This document shows positions 13,284-20,378 of a DNA stretch of 22,840 nucleotides, piece by piece. The stretch's first letter is position 1, and every line of letters starts with the position of its first letter. Below the pieces are notes generated by a model. The model saw only the letters and a list, made by a program, of their open reading frames with translations, searched no databases and had not been told where the DNA came from. The DNA lies in contig JAIVHN010000018.1 of NCBI GenBank assembly GCA_020201015.1, positions 1 through 22,840 on the forward strand, read 5' to 3'. The DNA comes from Spirochaeta sp. (GTDB lineage: Bacteria > Spirochaetota > Spirochaetia > DSM-27196 > SLAA01). The translations under genes and the position numbers were made by a program.

Positions 13284-14780
13284 ATGTCCGAATTTTTTGA
13301 TCGTTTATCCCAACGTGCATTGTCGGTAAACAGTCTCCTGTGTATTGGACTGGATCCCCGTCCCCAAGCAACAGAGGCTGAGTTGGCCGCGCAAGAAATC
13401 GTTGCCTCGAATCGTGCCCTGATTAAGGCGACCGCACCCTATGCCGCCGCGTATAAACCAAACATGGCGTTCTATGAGTGTTGGGGGCAGGCTGGCTGGC
13501 GCGCGCTCAAAGAAACTCTGGCTGCGATACCAAAGGATATTCCGGTGGTACTGGATGCTAAACGAGGCGATATTGGGTCTACTGCCGAAGCATACGCTGC
13601 GGCCGCCTTTGACGAACTGGGAGCAGATGCCGTTACGCTCAGCCCCTATCTTGGTAGCGAGGCGCTCAGGCCATTTCTCTCCCGCCCTGGTAAGGGCGCC
13701 TTTGTTCTCTGCCGCACCTCAAACCCCGGGGCTGCCGAGGTACAGGATGTGCAGGTTGTGCATGGGGCCGGGCACAGCCCGCTGTACGTCGTGATGGCCG
13801 AGCTGATGCAGGCCTGGGGTGACAATGTTGGGCTGGTGGTGGCCGGTAACGACCTGGCGGCATTACGGGCTGTTCGCAGTGCCCGGCCGGATGCCTGGTT
13901 TCTCGCGCCCGGTATTGGTGCGCAGGGGGGTGAGGCCGCCGAGGCGGTGGCCGCCGGGCTGCGCCAGGACGGGCTCGGCATGCTTATAGCGGTTAGTCGT
14001 GGGGTTGCCGGAGCCGCCGATCCAGGCAAGGCAGCACGAGAGGAACGCGATCGAATTAACAAGGCGCGGCAGGACGTAGCGCAAAAGTCGCCAGCGGCGC
14101 TTGATGCGGTGGCTGGCGCAGCGTCTGACGCGGTGCCCCTGCGGGGCGGCGTGGCGCCGCACAGAGGCGTGAGCTTGCACGGGGATACCACGTTGCGAGA
14201 TGAGGTTCTTAGCGGTTTAGTGCACAACGACTGTTTCAAGCTGGGGGAGTTTGTGCTGAAATCCGGCGCACTTTCGCCCTTCTATGTGGATCTACGCCGT
14301 GTGGTGTCAGATGCCGCACTCCTCTCCATTGTGGCTAAAGCCTACGCCGAGCTTCTGCAGGATCTACGCTATGACCGAATAGCGGCTATTCCGGTGGCTG
14401 CGCTGCCCATTGCTACCGCCGTGGCTCTTCATACCGGCAAACCCCTCATTTATCCACGACTGCCTGCAAAACCACACGGTACCGGTAACCGAATTGAAGG
14501 TGAGTTTGCTGCCGGCGAACGGATTGTTCTGCTTGACGATCTAATAACCAGCGGTACCAGTAAGCGTGAGGCGGTTGTTGTGCTTCGTGAAGAGGGGCTG
14601 GTTGTCGAGGACCTGGTGGTGCTACTTGAGCGTGGCGCACAGGGTCGACGTGAGATGGAGCAGCTTGAGCTGCGCCTTCATAGTTATGCCCAGATTGCGG
14701 AACTTTTTGCAGCATGTGAGAAGCTTGGGCTCATAGATGCTACTCGCCGCACAGAGTTAGAGTCCTACGTCCGTGAGTAA
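13284..14780 (+). CDS. pyrFE: Fused orotidine-5'-phosphate decarboxylase / orotate phosphoribosyltransferase
   Basis: The product is 498 aa and carries the last two steps of UMP synthesis in one chain. Residues 1 to about 272 are a type-2 PyrF: LLCIGLDPRP, then VVLDAKRGDIGSTAEAYA with the catalytic Lys93 and Asp96, LSPYLGSEALRPFL, and LAPGIGAQGG. Residues about 310-498 are PyrE: KLGEFVLKSGALSPFYVDLR, IAAIPVAALPIATAVAL, and the PRPP loop IVLLDDLITSGTSK (414-427). Order is decarboxylase first, the reverse of animal UMP synthase. The roughly 40-residue linker (about 270-310) is Ala/Asp-rich, then Arg/Gly/His-rich (PLRGGVAPHRGVSLHGD), and looks loosely repetitive. ATG 13284 or the adjacent GTG 13281 is the start, both served by AAAGGAG. 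The end overlaps the mscS start by eight bases. Confidence 0.95.
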   Translation: MSEFFDRLSQRALSVNSLLCIGLDPRPQATEAELAAQEIVASNRALIKATAPYAAAYKPNMAFYECWGQAGWRALKETLAAIPKDIPVVLDAKRGDIGSTAEAYAAAAFDELGADAVTLSPYLGSEALRPFLSRPGKGAFVLCRTSNPGAAEVQDVQVVHGAGHSPLYVVMAELMQAWGDNVGLVVAGNDLAALRAVRSARPDAWFLAPGIGAQGGEAAEAVAAGLRQDGLGMLIAVSRGVAGAADPGKAAREERDRINKARQDVAQKSPAALDAVAGAASDAVPLRGGVAPHRGVSLHGDTTLRDEVLSGLVHNDCFKLGEFVLKSGALSPFYVDLRRVVSDAALLSIVAKAYAELLQDLRYDRIAAIPVAALPIATAVALHTGKPLIYPRLPAKPHGTGNRIEGEFAAGERIVLLDDLITSGTSKREAVVVLREEGLVVEDLVVLLERGAQGRREMEQLELRLHSYAQIAELFAACEKLGLIDATRRTELESYVRE

Positions 14781-15969
14781 TTCCGTGAATAATATAGTGC
14801 AGGCGGCCATGTCCATTCTGGATCTCTTGCGGTTTGAACTCCATCTTGCCGGACAGACCCTGCCGTTTACGCCCCTTGATATTTTACTGTCCCTAATAGT
14901 GCCTTTAGCTCTGGTTATTGTCCTTGCCAGGATTATTCAGCCACGGGTAGCGCGCGCTGTTCGCCGTTTGTTAATTCGCAGCGTTGACAGTCATGAGAGA
15001 CGTGAGCATATCCTCAAATGGGGAAGGCGAGTGTACCGCCTTATGTGGATATTGTTCTTGTTTGCGCTGGTAGGGCAGCTCTTCGGAGCGCAGATCATTG
15101 CCTATCTCGTAATTCTGTCACGAATTTTTACCGAACCATTCTATAGTGCCGGATCAACAGATATTTCTCTCATGACCTTGCTTCTGTTAGTGCCGCTTTT
15201 TTGGTTTGCGTCGTGGTTCTCCAGTGTTACCCGCAAAACCGCGGAAAGAACCTTATTTACCCGAATGTCCATGGATGCAGCGCAACGCTTTTCATTTGCC
15301 TCGTTGCTGCGCTACGCGGTCATGGGACTCGTGATTATTATTGGGCTGTCTCTTTTGGGCATTAACCTCTCCTCGGTTGCAGTTGTCTTTGGTGTTTTTG
15401 GTATAGGTATTGGTTTTGGTCTGCAACACGTCATTGCTAACTTTTTTTCCGGAATGATCATTGTTTTTACTCGCCCAATCAAAGAGGGTGACCGCATACA
15501 GATCAACGAGTTTGAAGGCACGGTGGAAAGCATTCGGGTGGTCTCGACCGTGGTGAACACCATTGCAAACGAGACGCTGATAATCCCTAACTCCTACATC
15601 GTCAACAACGCCATGCATAACTACTCATTTGACGACCGCCGCATTGTAGTGAAGAATCCGGTACATGTAGCATACAGTGCGGATTTGGATAAAGCGATCG
15701 AGATCATGCTGGAGATTGGTGACGAATGTCTGTATCGGGTGCCCGGTAAAGAGCCCTTGGTGAGAGTATCGAGTTTTGACGACTCTAGTATTACACTACT
15801 GCTGCTTACCTGGATACAGGACACGCAGGATAAATACGCTTCAACTTCATGGATGAATCTTGAGATTTGGCGACGCTTTCGGGCGCAAGGTGTTGAGATA
15901 CCGTTTCCACAGCGTGATCTGCACATTCGGAGCTCAGCGGTGGATTTCAGGGTGCACCCGGCAGATTAA
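14773..15969 (+). CDS. MscS-family mechanosensitive channel
   Basis: The product is 398 aa from GTG at 14773. GTG 14785, GTG 14797 and ATG 14809 are alternatives; no clear ribosome binding site decides between them, and coupling to pyrFE through the eight-base overlap is likely. Hydrophobic segments lie at about 35-55, 88-118, 130-150, 180-200 and 205-235. The last is the pore helix of MscS: VAVVFGVFGIGIGFGLQHV, followed by NFFSGMIIVFTRPIKEGDRI, which leads into the beta domain (VESIRVVSTVVNTIANETLI, IPNSYIVNNAMHNYS). The C-terminal alpha/beta domain ends near residue 390. Family members open under membrane tension and release solutes on hypo-osmotic shock. The stop overlaps the rrf2 stop tail to tail in TTAA at 15966-15969. 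Confidence 0.93.
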   Translation: MSNSVNNIVQAAMSILDLLRFELHLAGQTLPFTPLDILLSLIVPLALVIVLARIIQPRVARAVRRLLIRSVDSHERREHILKWGRRVYRLMWILFLFALVGQLFGAQIIAYLVILSRIFTEPFYSAGSTDISLMTLLLLVPLFWFASWFSSVTRKTAERTLFTRMSMDAAQRFSFASLLRYAVMGLVIIIGLSLLGINLSSVAVVFGVFGIGIGFGLQHVIANFFSGMIIVFTRPIKEGDRIQINEFEGTVESIRVVSTVVNTIANETLIIPNSYIVNNAMHNYSFDDRRIVVKNPVHVAYSADLDKAIEIMLEIGDECLYRVPGKEPLVRVSSFDDSSITLLLLTWIQDTQDKYASTSWMNLEIWRRFRAQGVEIPFPQRDLHIRSSAVDFRVHPAD

Positions 15970-16430
15970 GGTCTGGCTGCCGGTGTTCCGTAGCGGTCAA
16001 GGATTTCTTGCACGGTGAGGTTCCCGAAAAACTGCATAATATGGTCGGCCGCATCGGCCCAGATTGCGTGCACATGGCAGAACGGCAATCGGACGCATTC
16101 TTTCGGGTTGCCATTTGCATGTTTCCCGCTGGCCATGCTGTCTGCACAACTTGCACATGGTGTAATGTCAAGACGTTCACCAACGGCCTCAAAAATCTGT
16201 TGCGCCGTAATTTCATCCGGCCTTTTCGCTAAGAGGAACCCACCGCCCGGGCCACGCACGGAGCTGATAACCCCCGCCTTTTTAAGTTTGAAGAAGATCT
16301 GCTCTAGAAACTCAGGCGAGATGTCCTCCATTGCCGCAATATCCTTTATTGGAGTCGGCTTTTCAGTGTCCTGCATTGCGAGGCGCGTGAGAGCACGCAA
16401 CGCATATCTTCCCTTTGTCGTAACTCTCAT
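15966..16430 (-). CDS. Rrf2-family transcriptional regulator, probably Fe-S or redox sensing
   Basis: The product is 154 aa. MRVTTKGRYALRALTRLA is the conserved N-terminal helix. Residues about 26-70 are the winged helix: IKDIAAMEDISPEFLEQIFF, then KAGVISSVRGPGGGFLLAK. In the sensor region there are Cys92, Cys95, Cys112 and Cys118, followed directly by His119. IscR-type members have three cysteines starting at 92 with six-residue spacing. Here the first pair is CxxC, and a Ser/Gly/Asn-rich stretch of about 16 residues separates it from the second pair, so the ligand set may differ. The start ATG at 16430 has CAAGGTAG upstream. A strong promoter and a palindrome in the leader suggest autoregulation. 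The targets are not shown by context, since no isc or suf genes lie nearby. Confidence 0.92.
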   Translation of the reverse strand: MRVTTKGRYALRALTRLAMQDTEKPTPIKDIAAMEDISPEFLEQIFFKLKKAGVISSVRGPGGGFLLAKRPDEITAQQIFEAVGERLDITPCASCADSMASGKHANGNPKECVRLPFCHVHAIWADAADHIMQFFGNLTVQEILDRYGTPAARP

Positions 16431-16463
16431 AATTTTCTACCTTGGCTATAATCGGCATTCATC

Positions 16464-16486
16464 CCATGTATTTCGGATTTGCATGG
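16464..16486. promoter_or_regulatory. Imperfect palindrome in the rrf2 leader, possible operator
   Basis: CCATG (16464-16468) and CATGG (16482-16486) flank an AT-rich core, ATTTCGGATTT, centred on 16475. On the minus strand it covers about +7 to +29 of the predicted rrf2 transcript, where a repressor would block the polymerase. The half-site (CATG then A/T-rich) is loosely like NsrR sites of the same family. Sequence symmetry is seen; the role is inferred. Confidence 0.35.
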
Positions 16487-16498
16487 TCATGTTTGTCA

Positions 16499-16526
16499 AT
16501 TATACACCATATAAAAGAGGCGTCAA
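16499..16526 (-). promoter_or_regulatory. Strong promoter of the rrf2 gene
   Basis: On the minus strand, TTGACG (16521-16526), 16 bases and a perfect TATAAT (16499-16504) predict a start near 16492 and a leader of about 62 nt. This is the best promoter match in the window. Confidence 0.65.
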
Positions 16527-16594
16527 GTTTATTGATAAGAAAATAACCAAATTTCCTAAGAAGTCATGGATGTGGTGTGTGGCAGTTTGTATGC

Positions 16595-16627
16595 GATGCA
16601 CCCGTCTATCACTAATCCGGGTGCATC
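16595..16627 (-). terminator. Perfect 10-bp stem-loop after efp, probable 3' end of the patB-epmA-efp operon
   Basis: GATGCACCCG (16595-16604) and CGGGTGCATC (16618-16627) pair perfectly around a 13-base loop, starting ten bases past the efp stop. No T-run follows on either strand, so it is either a T-less terminator or a 3' stabilising hairpin. Confidence 0.5.
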
Positions 16628-16636
16628 ATGAAGCAG

Positions 16637-17200
16637 TTATTCGTTGACCCGCTCGACGTACTCAGCGGTATCAGTGTTCACCAGTATTTTCTCTCCGGCC
16701 TTAATGAAAATTGGTACCTTCACCGACATGCCTGTTTCAATTACCACAAGTTTTGTAGCTCCGGTGACGGTGTCGCCCTTTATGGCATCCTCGGCCTCCG
16801 TGACCTCGAAAACCATCTTCATTGGGAGTACAATGTCAATTGCATCCTGCTCCCACATTTTGATGCGGTAGGTTTCACCTTCCCTCATGAAGCGCCCCTT
16901 TTGCTCAAGGCCCTCTTTAGGAATAACATATTGCTCGTAACTTTCCGTGTCCATTACATGATACCCGGTGTCGTCTTCATAGAGAAACTGTGCATCTTTA
17001 TCAAAGACATCTGCCGTCTCGACCGTGTCTGCGCTCTTGAGAGTCTCTCGTAGCGTTGAGCCGGTTCGTAGGTTCTTGAGTTTGAGTTTTACGAAGGCTG
17101 AGCCTTTGCCCGGATTTACGAAATCTCGTTCGGTTACAAGGTAAGGCTGATCCTTCATTAAAAGGCATTGGCCTTTTTCAATTGCACCTGCTTTAATCAT
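16637..17200 (-). CDS. efp: Elongation factor P
   Basis: The product is 187 aa, the family length. Three OB-like domains are recognisable. Domain I (1 to about 65) has MIKAGAIEKGQCLLMKDQPY and the loop NPGKGSAFVKLKLKNLRTG. Domain II (about 66-128) has MDTESYEQYVIPKEGLEQ. Domain III ends SVKVPIFIKAGEKILVNTDT. EF-P rescues ribosomes stalled at proline stretches. Lys32 at the tip of PGKGSA is the position that EpmA lysylates in E. coli-type EF-P. The adjacent upstream gene encodes an EpmA, so modification by beta-lysine is expected here. The 47 bases between the genes contain AAGGA before the ATG. It is last in the patB-epmA-efp operon. Confidence 0.97.
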   Translation of the reverse strand: MIKAGAIEKGQCLLMKDQPYLVTERDFVNPGKGSAFVKLKLKNLRTGSTLRETLKSADTVETADVFDKDAQFLYEDDTGYHVMDTESYEQYVIPKEGLEQKGRFMREGETYRIKMWEQDAIDIVLPMKMVFEVTEAEDAIKGDTVTGATKLVVIETGMSVKVPIFIKAGEKILVNTDTAEYVERVNE

Positions 17201-17247
17201 AGGTAAACCGTATCCTTATTATGAAAATGCGCCACTAACGTAGCGGG

Positions 17248-18291
17248 TTAGCGTCGGGAAATTGTATCAGAAAGTGAAAAGAAGATCACCTCGTTCATGC
17301 GTTTTCTTCCGGTTAACGCCATCATGAGCCGGTCCACACCCATTGCACCGCCGGAACAGGCTGGATACTGCTGTTCAAAAATTGCGGGAAAATCCGGTGG
17401 TACGGCATGTTCACTACGGCCCAAGCTGAGCTTCTTGTGCTGTTCATGTGCAAAGAACTCACGTATATGACTGGGATCGATCTCCTCACTATAGCAGTTT
17501 ACCAGCTCCAGTCCACCAAGATAGAGCTCCCAGCGTTCCACCGTCTGATACTCGGTGTCGCGAGACGGGGCGCCACCAGCCGCGCCACCAGCCACGCCAC
17601 CAGCCGCCGTTGCCAGGGTGGAAACGCGTGACGGATAGTCAATAAGCACAACCGGCCGGTCGGACGGCAGTTGGGGCTCGACTGCATCAACCATGAGCCG
17701 GTCAAACACGGTATTCCAGTCGTCGTCTTGGCCTACGCTCAGACCAGCCTGAACTGCGGCGTGTCGCAAGGAACCGTCGCTCCGGTGCTCTGCCAGGTCA
17801 ACTCCACTGTACTCTCGTACCGCGTCACGTACCGTGACCGTATAGATTGGCTGCGATGCGCGCTTTATGGAGGCGGGATCCGCCCCCGGTGTGCCTGCAA
17901 GCGCCGCGCATAACGCCTGCAGCATGTCCGAGGCAAGCTGCAGTGACTGCCGGTAGTTGGCATTGAGCATGTACCACTCAAGCATGGTGAACTCGGGGTT
18001 ATGCGCTGTTCCCATCTGCTCGTCGTTCCGAAAGCACTTGCCAATTTCAAAAAGGTTGCCGTACCCACCCGGAATGAGCTGCTTGAGCCAGAGTTCCGGA
18101 GATGGAACAAGGTAGAGCGGCACGGAACTCCCGGAGCGAAAGTACTCGGTAGAAAAAACCTCAAGGTGCGCCTCTGGAATGAGGTAGGGAGCAAGGCGCG
18201 GGGTCTCAACCTCCAAAAAGGAATGCTCGGAAAAAAAGGCCCGCAGCTCACGCATAAGTGCGGCGCGGAAGCGGGCCATGTCTAGTTCCAT
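17248..18291 (-). CDS. epmA: EF-P lysyl ligase EpmA (PoxA/GenX)
   Basis: The product is 347 aa; E. coli EpmA is 325. It is a class II lysyl-tRNA synthetase core without the anticodon-binding domain: FLEVETPRLAP, VPSPELWLKQLI, motif 2 with FEIGKCFRNDEQMGTAHNPE then FTMLEWY (81-107), LYLGGLELVNCYSEE, and motif 3 CSGGAMGVDRLMM (312-324). Ala316 occupies the position of Ala298 in E. coli EpmA, where tRNA-charging LysRS has Gly; this supports a (R)-beta-lysine substrate. An in-frame 12-bp triplication adds GGVAGGAAGGAP at 231-242. The ATG at 18291 follows AGGTG, 12 bases after the patB stop; the protein starts about 20 residues later than the E. coli enzyme. No epmB (lysine 2,3-aminomutase) lies in the window. 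Confidence 0.95.
   Translation of the reverse strand: MELDMARFRAALMRELRAFFSEHSFLEVETPRLAPYLIPEAHLEVFSTEYFRSGSSVPLYLVPSPELWLKQLIPGGYGNLFEIGKCFRNDEQMGTAHNPEFTMLEWYMLNANYRQSLQLASDMLQALCAALAGTPGADPASIKRASQPIYTVTVRDAVREYSGVDLAEHRSDGSLRHAAVQAGLSVGQDDDWNTVFDRLMVDAVEPQLPSDRPVVLIDYPSRVSTLATAAGGVAGGAAGGAPSRDTEYQTVERWELYLGGLELVNCYSEEIDPSHIREFFAHEQHKKLSLGRSEHAVPPDFPAIFEQQYPACSGGAMGVDRLMMALTGRKRMNEVIFFSLSDTISRR
17572..17607 (-). repeat. 12-bp in-frame tandem repeat, three units, inside epmA
   Basis: Three units of GCCACCAGCCRC (plus-strand reading) at 17572, 17584 and 17596 encode GGxA-type repeats on the minus strand. They enlarge a surface loop between SRVSTLATAA and the catalytic TVERWELYLGG strand. 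Confidence 0.85.
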
Positions 18292-18303
18292 CTTGGCACC
18301 TGC

Positions 18304-19536
18304 TTAGGCGAGCCGTTCCAGCCGCCGGAAGCACTCCTCCAGCAATGCGGGTGAGGTAGCAAAGTTGATCCGCTGAAAGCCCTTACCGCCGGTACCAAAG
18401 TCCGGCCCATGTGAGAGTTCAAGCTCTGCCACGGTGCGGAGTTTCTCCTGGAACTCTTCGTCGGAGAGCCCGTAGGAGGCCAAGAAGTCGTGGAAGCCTA
18501 CCCAGGCAATAAAACTAATCTCAGGGGCAAAGAGCCGGGGCTTGAGACTGCACTCGGCACAAAGGCGCTCAAGTTGCACGAGGTTGGCGTGGAGCTGCTT
18601 GCCCAAAGCTTTGAGCCATGTGTCGCCGGAGCGGTACCCGGCTTCGGAGCTTATCATGCCAAAGATATGAGGATGATCAAGGCCGTTCGCTTTGAGGCCC
18701 GCGCGAAAACGGCGGCGCAGAGGACGGTTAGGAATGACTGCAAACGCTACCGATGCACCAGGAATGTTAAAAGTCTTGCTAGGCGAGACCAGCGATATTA
18801 CCTGTGCCCCGGTGGGGGAATCCTCGTCCTCCGCCCTGAGGAAGGCGTCAAATGGGAGAAACGTATGTGTTTTGGGGTCGGCTACATGAGCGATGTCCGC
18901 ATGTTCGGCGGGCTCTACGTGAGCGATGTCCGCATGGATTTCATCTGCAATGACGTTGACCTCGTAGCGCCTGCACAACTCGGCAAGTGCGGTCAGTTCA
19001 GCCGCAGACCAGACGCGACCAACCGGATTATGCGGCGAACACAGCAGCATGAGCCGGGCGCCAGCCTGAAAGATAGCTTCCAGTCCCACAAGGTCCATGT
19101 GATAGGTGTCGTTTTCAAGAACAAGCGGGTTCTCCGCAACTTCGCGATCTTTGGCCTTTACGGAGTCAAAAAAGGGAGCGTACACCGGAGGTTGCACAAC
19201 GACCTTGTCACCGGGTTTCGACAGCAGCTCAACCGCGGTGCGCAGTGCTGGCATAACGCCGGGCACTACTACGCAGTGTTCACGGGCTATGCTGCGGTCG
19301 TGATGCCGCAGCTGAAACTCACGAAACGCCTCATACAGGCTTTCAGGCGGTAGTGTGTAACCAAAAACCGGATGCTCCACCCGCGCGTGCAGCGCGCTTG
19401 TTATTTCCGGAGCTACCGCAAAGTCCATATCCGCAACCCAGAACGGCAACCGCCCTTCCGGAAGGAGGTCCCACTTAGCGGCGCCGGTACCACGACGCTC
19501 AACTGCTGTGTGTAGATCGTACTTCGTGCTTTTCAT
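18304..19536 (-). CDS. patB: PatB/MalY-type aminotransferase, probable C-S (cystathionine beta-) lyase
   Basis: The product is 410 aa, slightly longer than the usual 385-400. It is a fold-type I PLP enzyme: PFWVADMDFAVAPEI at the N-terminus (the WVADMDF signature of MalY/PatB), VVQPPVYAPFF, LCSPHNPVGRVW, VIADEIHADI, and SPSKTFNIPG with the PLP lysine at 254, then NFATSPALLEECFRRL. Members split cystathionine or cysteine conjugates to pyruvate, ammonia and a thiol. MalY of E. coli additionally acts as a regulator. After DEIHADIAHV a tandem duplication of 11 residues (HADIAHVEPAE/HADIAHVADPK) enlarges a loop next to the active site. There is no Shine-Dalgarno sequence, and the promoter predicts a 3-nt leader. 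It is first gene of the operon with epmA and efp. Confidence 0.92.
   Translation of the reverse strand: MKSTKYDLHTAVERRGTGAAKWDLLPEGRLPFWVADMDFAVAPEITSALHARVEHPVFGYTLPPESLYEAFREFQLRHHDRSIAREHCVVVPGVMPALRTAVELLSKPGDKVVVQPPVYAPFFDSVKAKDREVAENPLVLENDTYHMDLVGLEAIFQAGARLMLLCSPHNPVGRVWSAAELTALAELCRRYEVNVIADEIHADIAHVEPAEHADIAHVADPKTHTFLPFDAFLRAEDEDSPTGAQVISLVSPSKTFNIPGASVAFAVIPNRPLRRRFRAGLKANGLDHPHIFGMISSEAGYRSGDTWLKALGKQLHANLVQLERLCAECSLKPRLFAPEISFIAWVGFHDFLASYGLSDEEFQEKLRTVAELELSHGPDFGTGGKGFQRINFATSPALLEECFRRLERLA
18882..18936 (-). repeat. 33-bp-period in-frame duplication inside patB
   Basis: Two 22-base copies (18882-18903 and 18915-18936) differ at one base and are offset by exactly 33 bases. 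They duplicate HADIAHV immediately after the conserved DEIHAD active-site motif. Confidence 0.85.
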
Positions 19537-19545
19537 GAGACTTTT

Positions 19546-19574
19546 GGTATAGCTCGGCAGGCTGTAGCTGTCAA
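19546..19574 (-). promoter_or_regulatory. Near-consensus promoter of patB-epmA-efp with a 3-nt leader
   Basis: On the minus strand, a perfect TTGACA (19569-19574), 17 bases and TATACC (19546-19551) place +1 at about 19539, three bases before the patB ATG at 19536. No ribosome binding site is present in that interval. Confidence 0.6.
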
Positions 19575-19623
19575 GCGTCGCGCCATTTCCACAGCAATTC
19601 TAAATGTGAGCCTGTAACCGGCC

Positions 19624-20289
19624 GTGCGTGCTGCTATGAAGGACGTGACCGAGCATTCCGGTGCCGTCGGGAGTGTAGCACGCGGCACCTTGTACGGGCG
19701 GCCGGTTGTTGTCGCGCGTTCTGGAGTCGGTAAAGTTATGGCAGCAATGTGCGCCCAAGAAATCATCTCCACCTATCAACCAGAACGCATTATCCTCATT
19801 GGAATTGCCGGGGCTCTTCACGAGCAGTTATCAATTGGTGACACGGTGCTTGGAGCGGATGTGCTGCAGTACGACATGAACGCTACCGCATTGGGCTTTG
19901 CTGTGGGCGAGGTGCCGTACACACCGTACAGGTTTCTGCACTCCGACCCGGCCATGCTTGCAACGGCATCTACGGTCGACTCAAGCCTGGGCGCTGTGCT
20001 GCATGGCCGGATTCTTAGTGGCGACCGGTTTGTGAGCAACATAGGGGAGTCGGACCCGGCGCTACTGTGCTTGCTCCAAGAAGATCTTTCAGGCGATGTC
20101 GTTGAGATGGAGGGCGCCGCACTTGCCTTTGTCGCAACCGTGAACTGCATTCCTTTTTTGATCATAAGAACGATATCGGACCACGTGACTGCAAAGCCGA
20201 GTATTCGGCTTAAGCAGTTTCTGAGGCAGACATCTCAAAACAATTTACGCTTTGTCGCTGCATTGCTCGACGCACCTGTGCCTGCATGA
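19624..20289 (+). CDS. mtn: 5'-methylthioadenosine/S-adenosylhomocysteine nucleosidase, N-terminally shortened
   Basis: The product is at most 221 aa from GTG at 19624 (or ATG 19636); the family has about 230. The body is clear: ARGTLYGRPVVVARSGVGKV, IILIGIAGALHEQLSIGDTV, LQYDMNATALGF, LSGDRFVSNIGE, DVVEMEGAALAFV with Glu161 and Glu163, and IIRTISDHVTAKPS with the catalytic Asp186. The enzyme cleaves MTA and SAH to adenine and a thioribose product in methyl-group recycling. What is missing is the opening IGIIGAMEEE block. This is the first strand and Glu12 of the E. coli enzyme, needed in catalysis. An in-frame stop at 19615-19617 blocks any extension, and no other frame encodes that block. 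AAMKDV may be a remnant of it. The gene may therefore be non-functional, or the residues supplied differently. No convincing ribosome binding site. Confidence 0.82.
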   Translation: MRAAMKDVTEHSGAVGSVARGTLYGRPVVVARSGVGKVMAAMCAQEIISTYQPERIILIGIAGALHEQLSIGDTVLGADVLQYDMNATALGFAVGEVPYTPYRFLHSDPAMLATASTVDSSLGAVLHGRILSGDRFVSNIGESDPALLCLLQEDLSGDVVEMEGAALAFVATVNCIPFLIIRTISDHVTAKPSIRLKQFLRQTSQNNLRFVAALLDAPVPA

Positions 20290-20378
20290 AGCATTGCTCC
20301 AAGCACACAACGCAGGAAGCTGCATGCATCTACATCGACCTGAATTTGTATATAACATTCATTCCATAGGAGTTCTCA

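Noticed and set aside
16015..16647. Open frame of 210 codons on the plus strand over the rrf2 gene and its promoter
   Set aside because: Antisense to a clear Rrf2 gene and running through its promoter, palindrome and the efp hairpin; no recognisable protein.
18490..19353. Open frame of 287 codons on the plus strand
   Set aside because: It lies wholly antisense to patB, whose family motifs are intact; composition is a mirror of that gene and no motif or ribosome binding site supports it.
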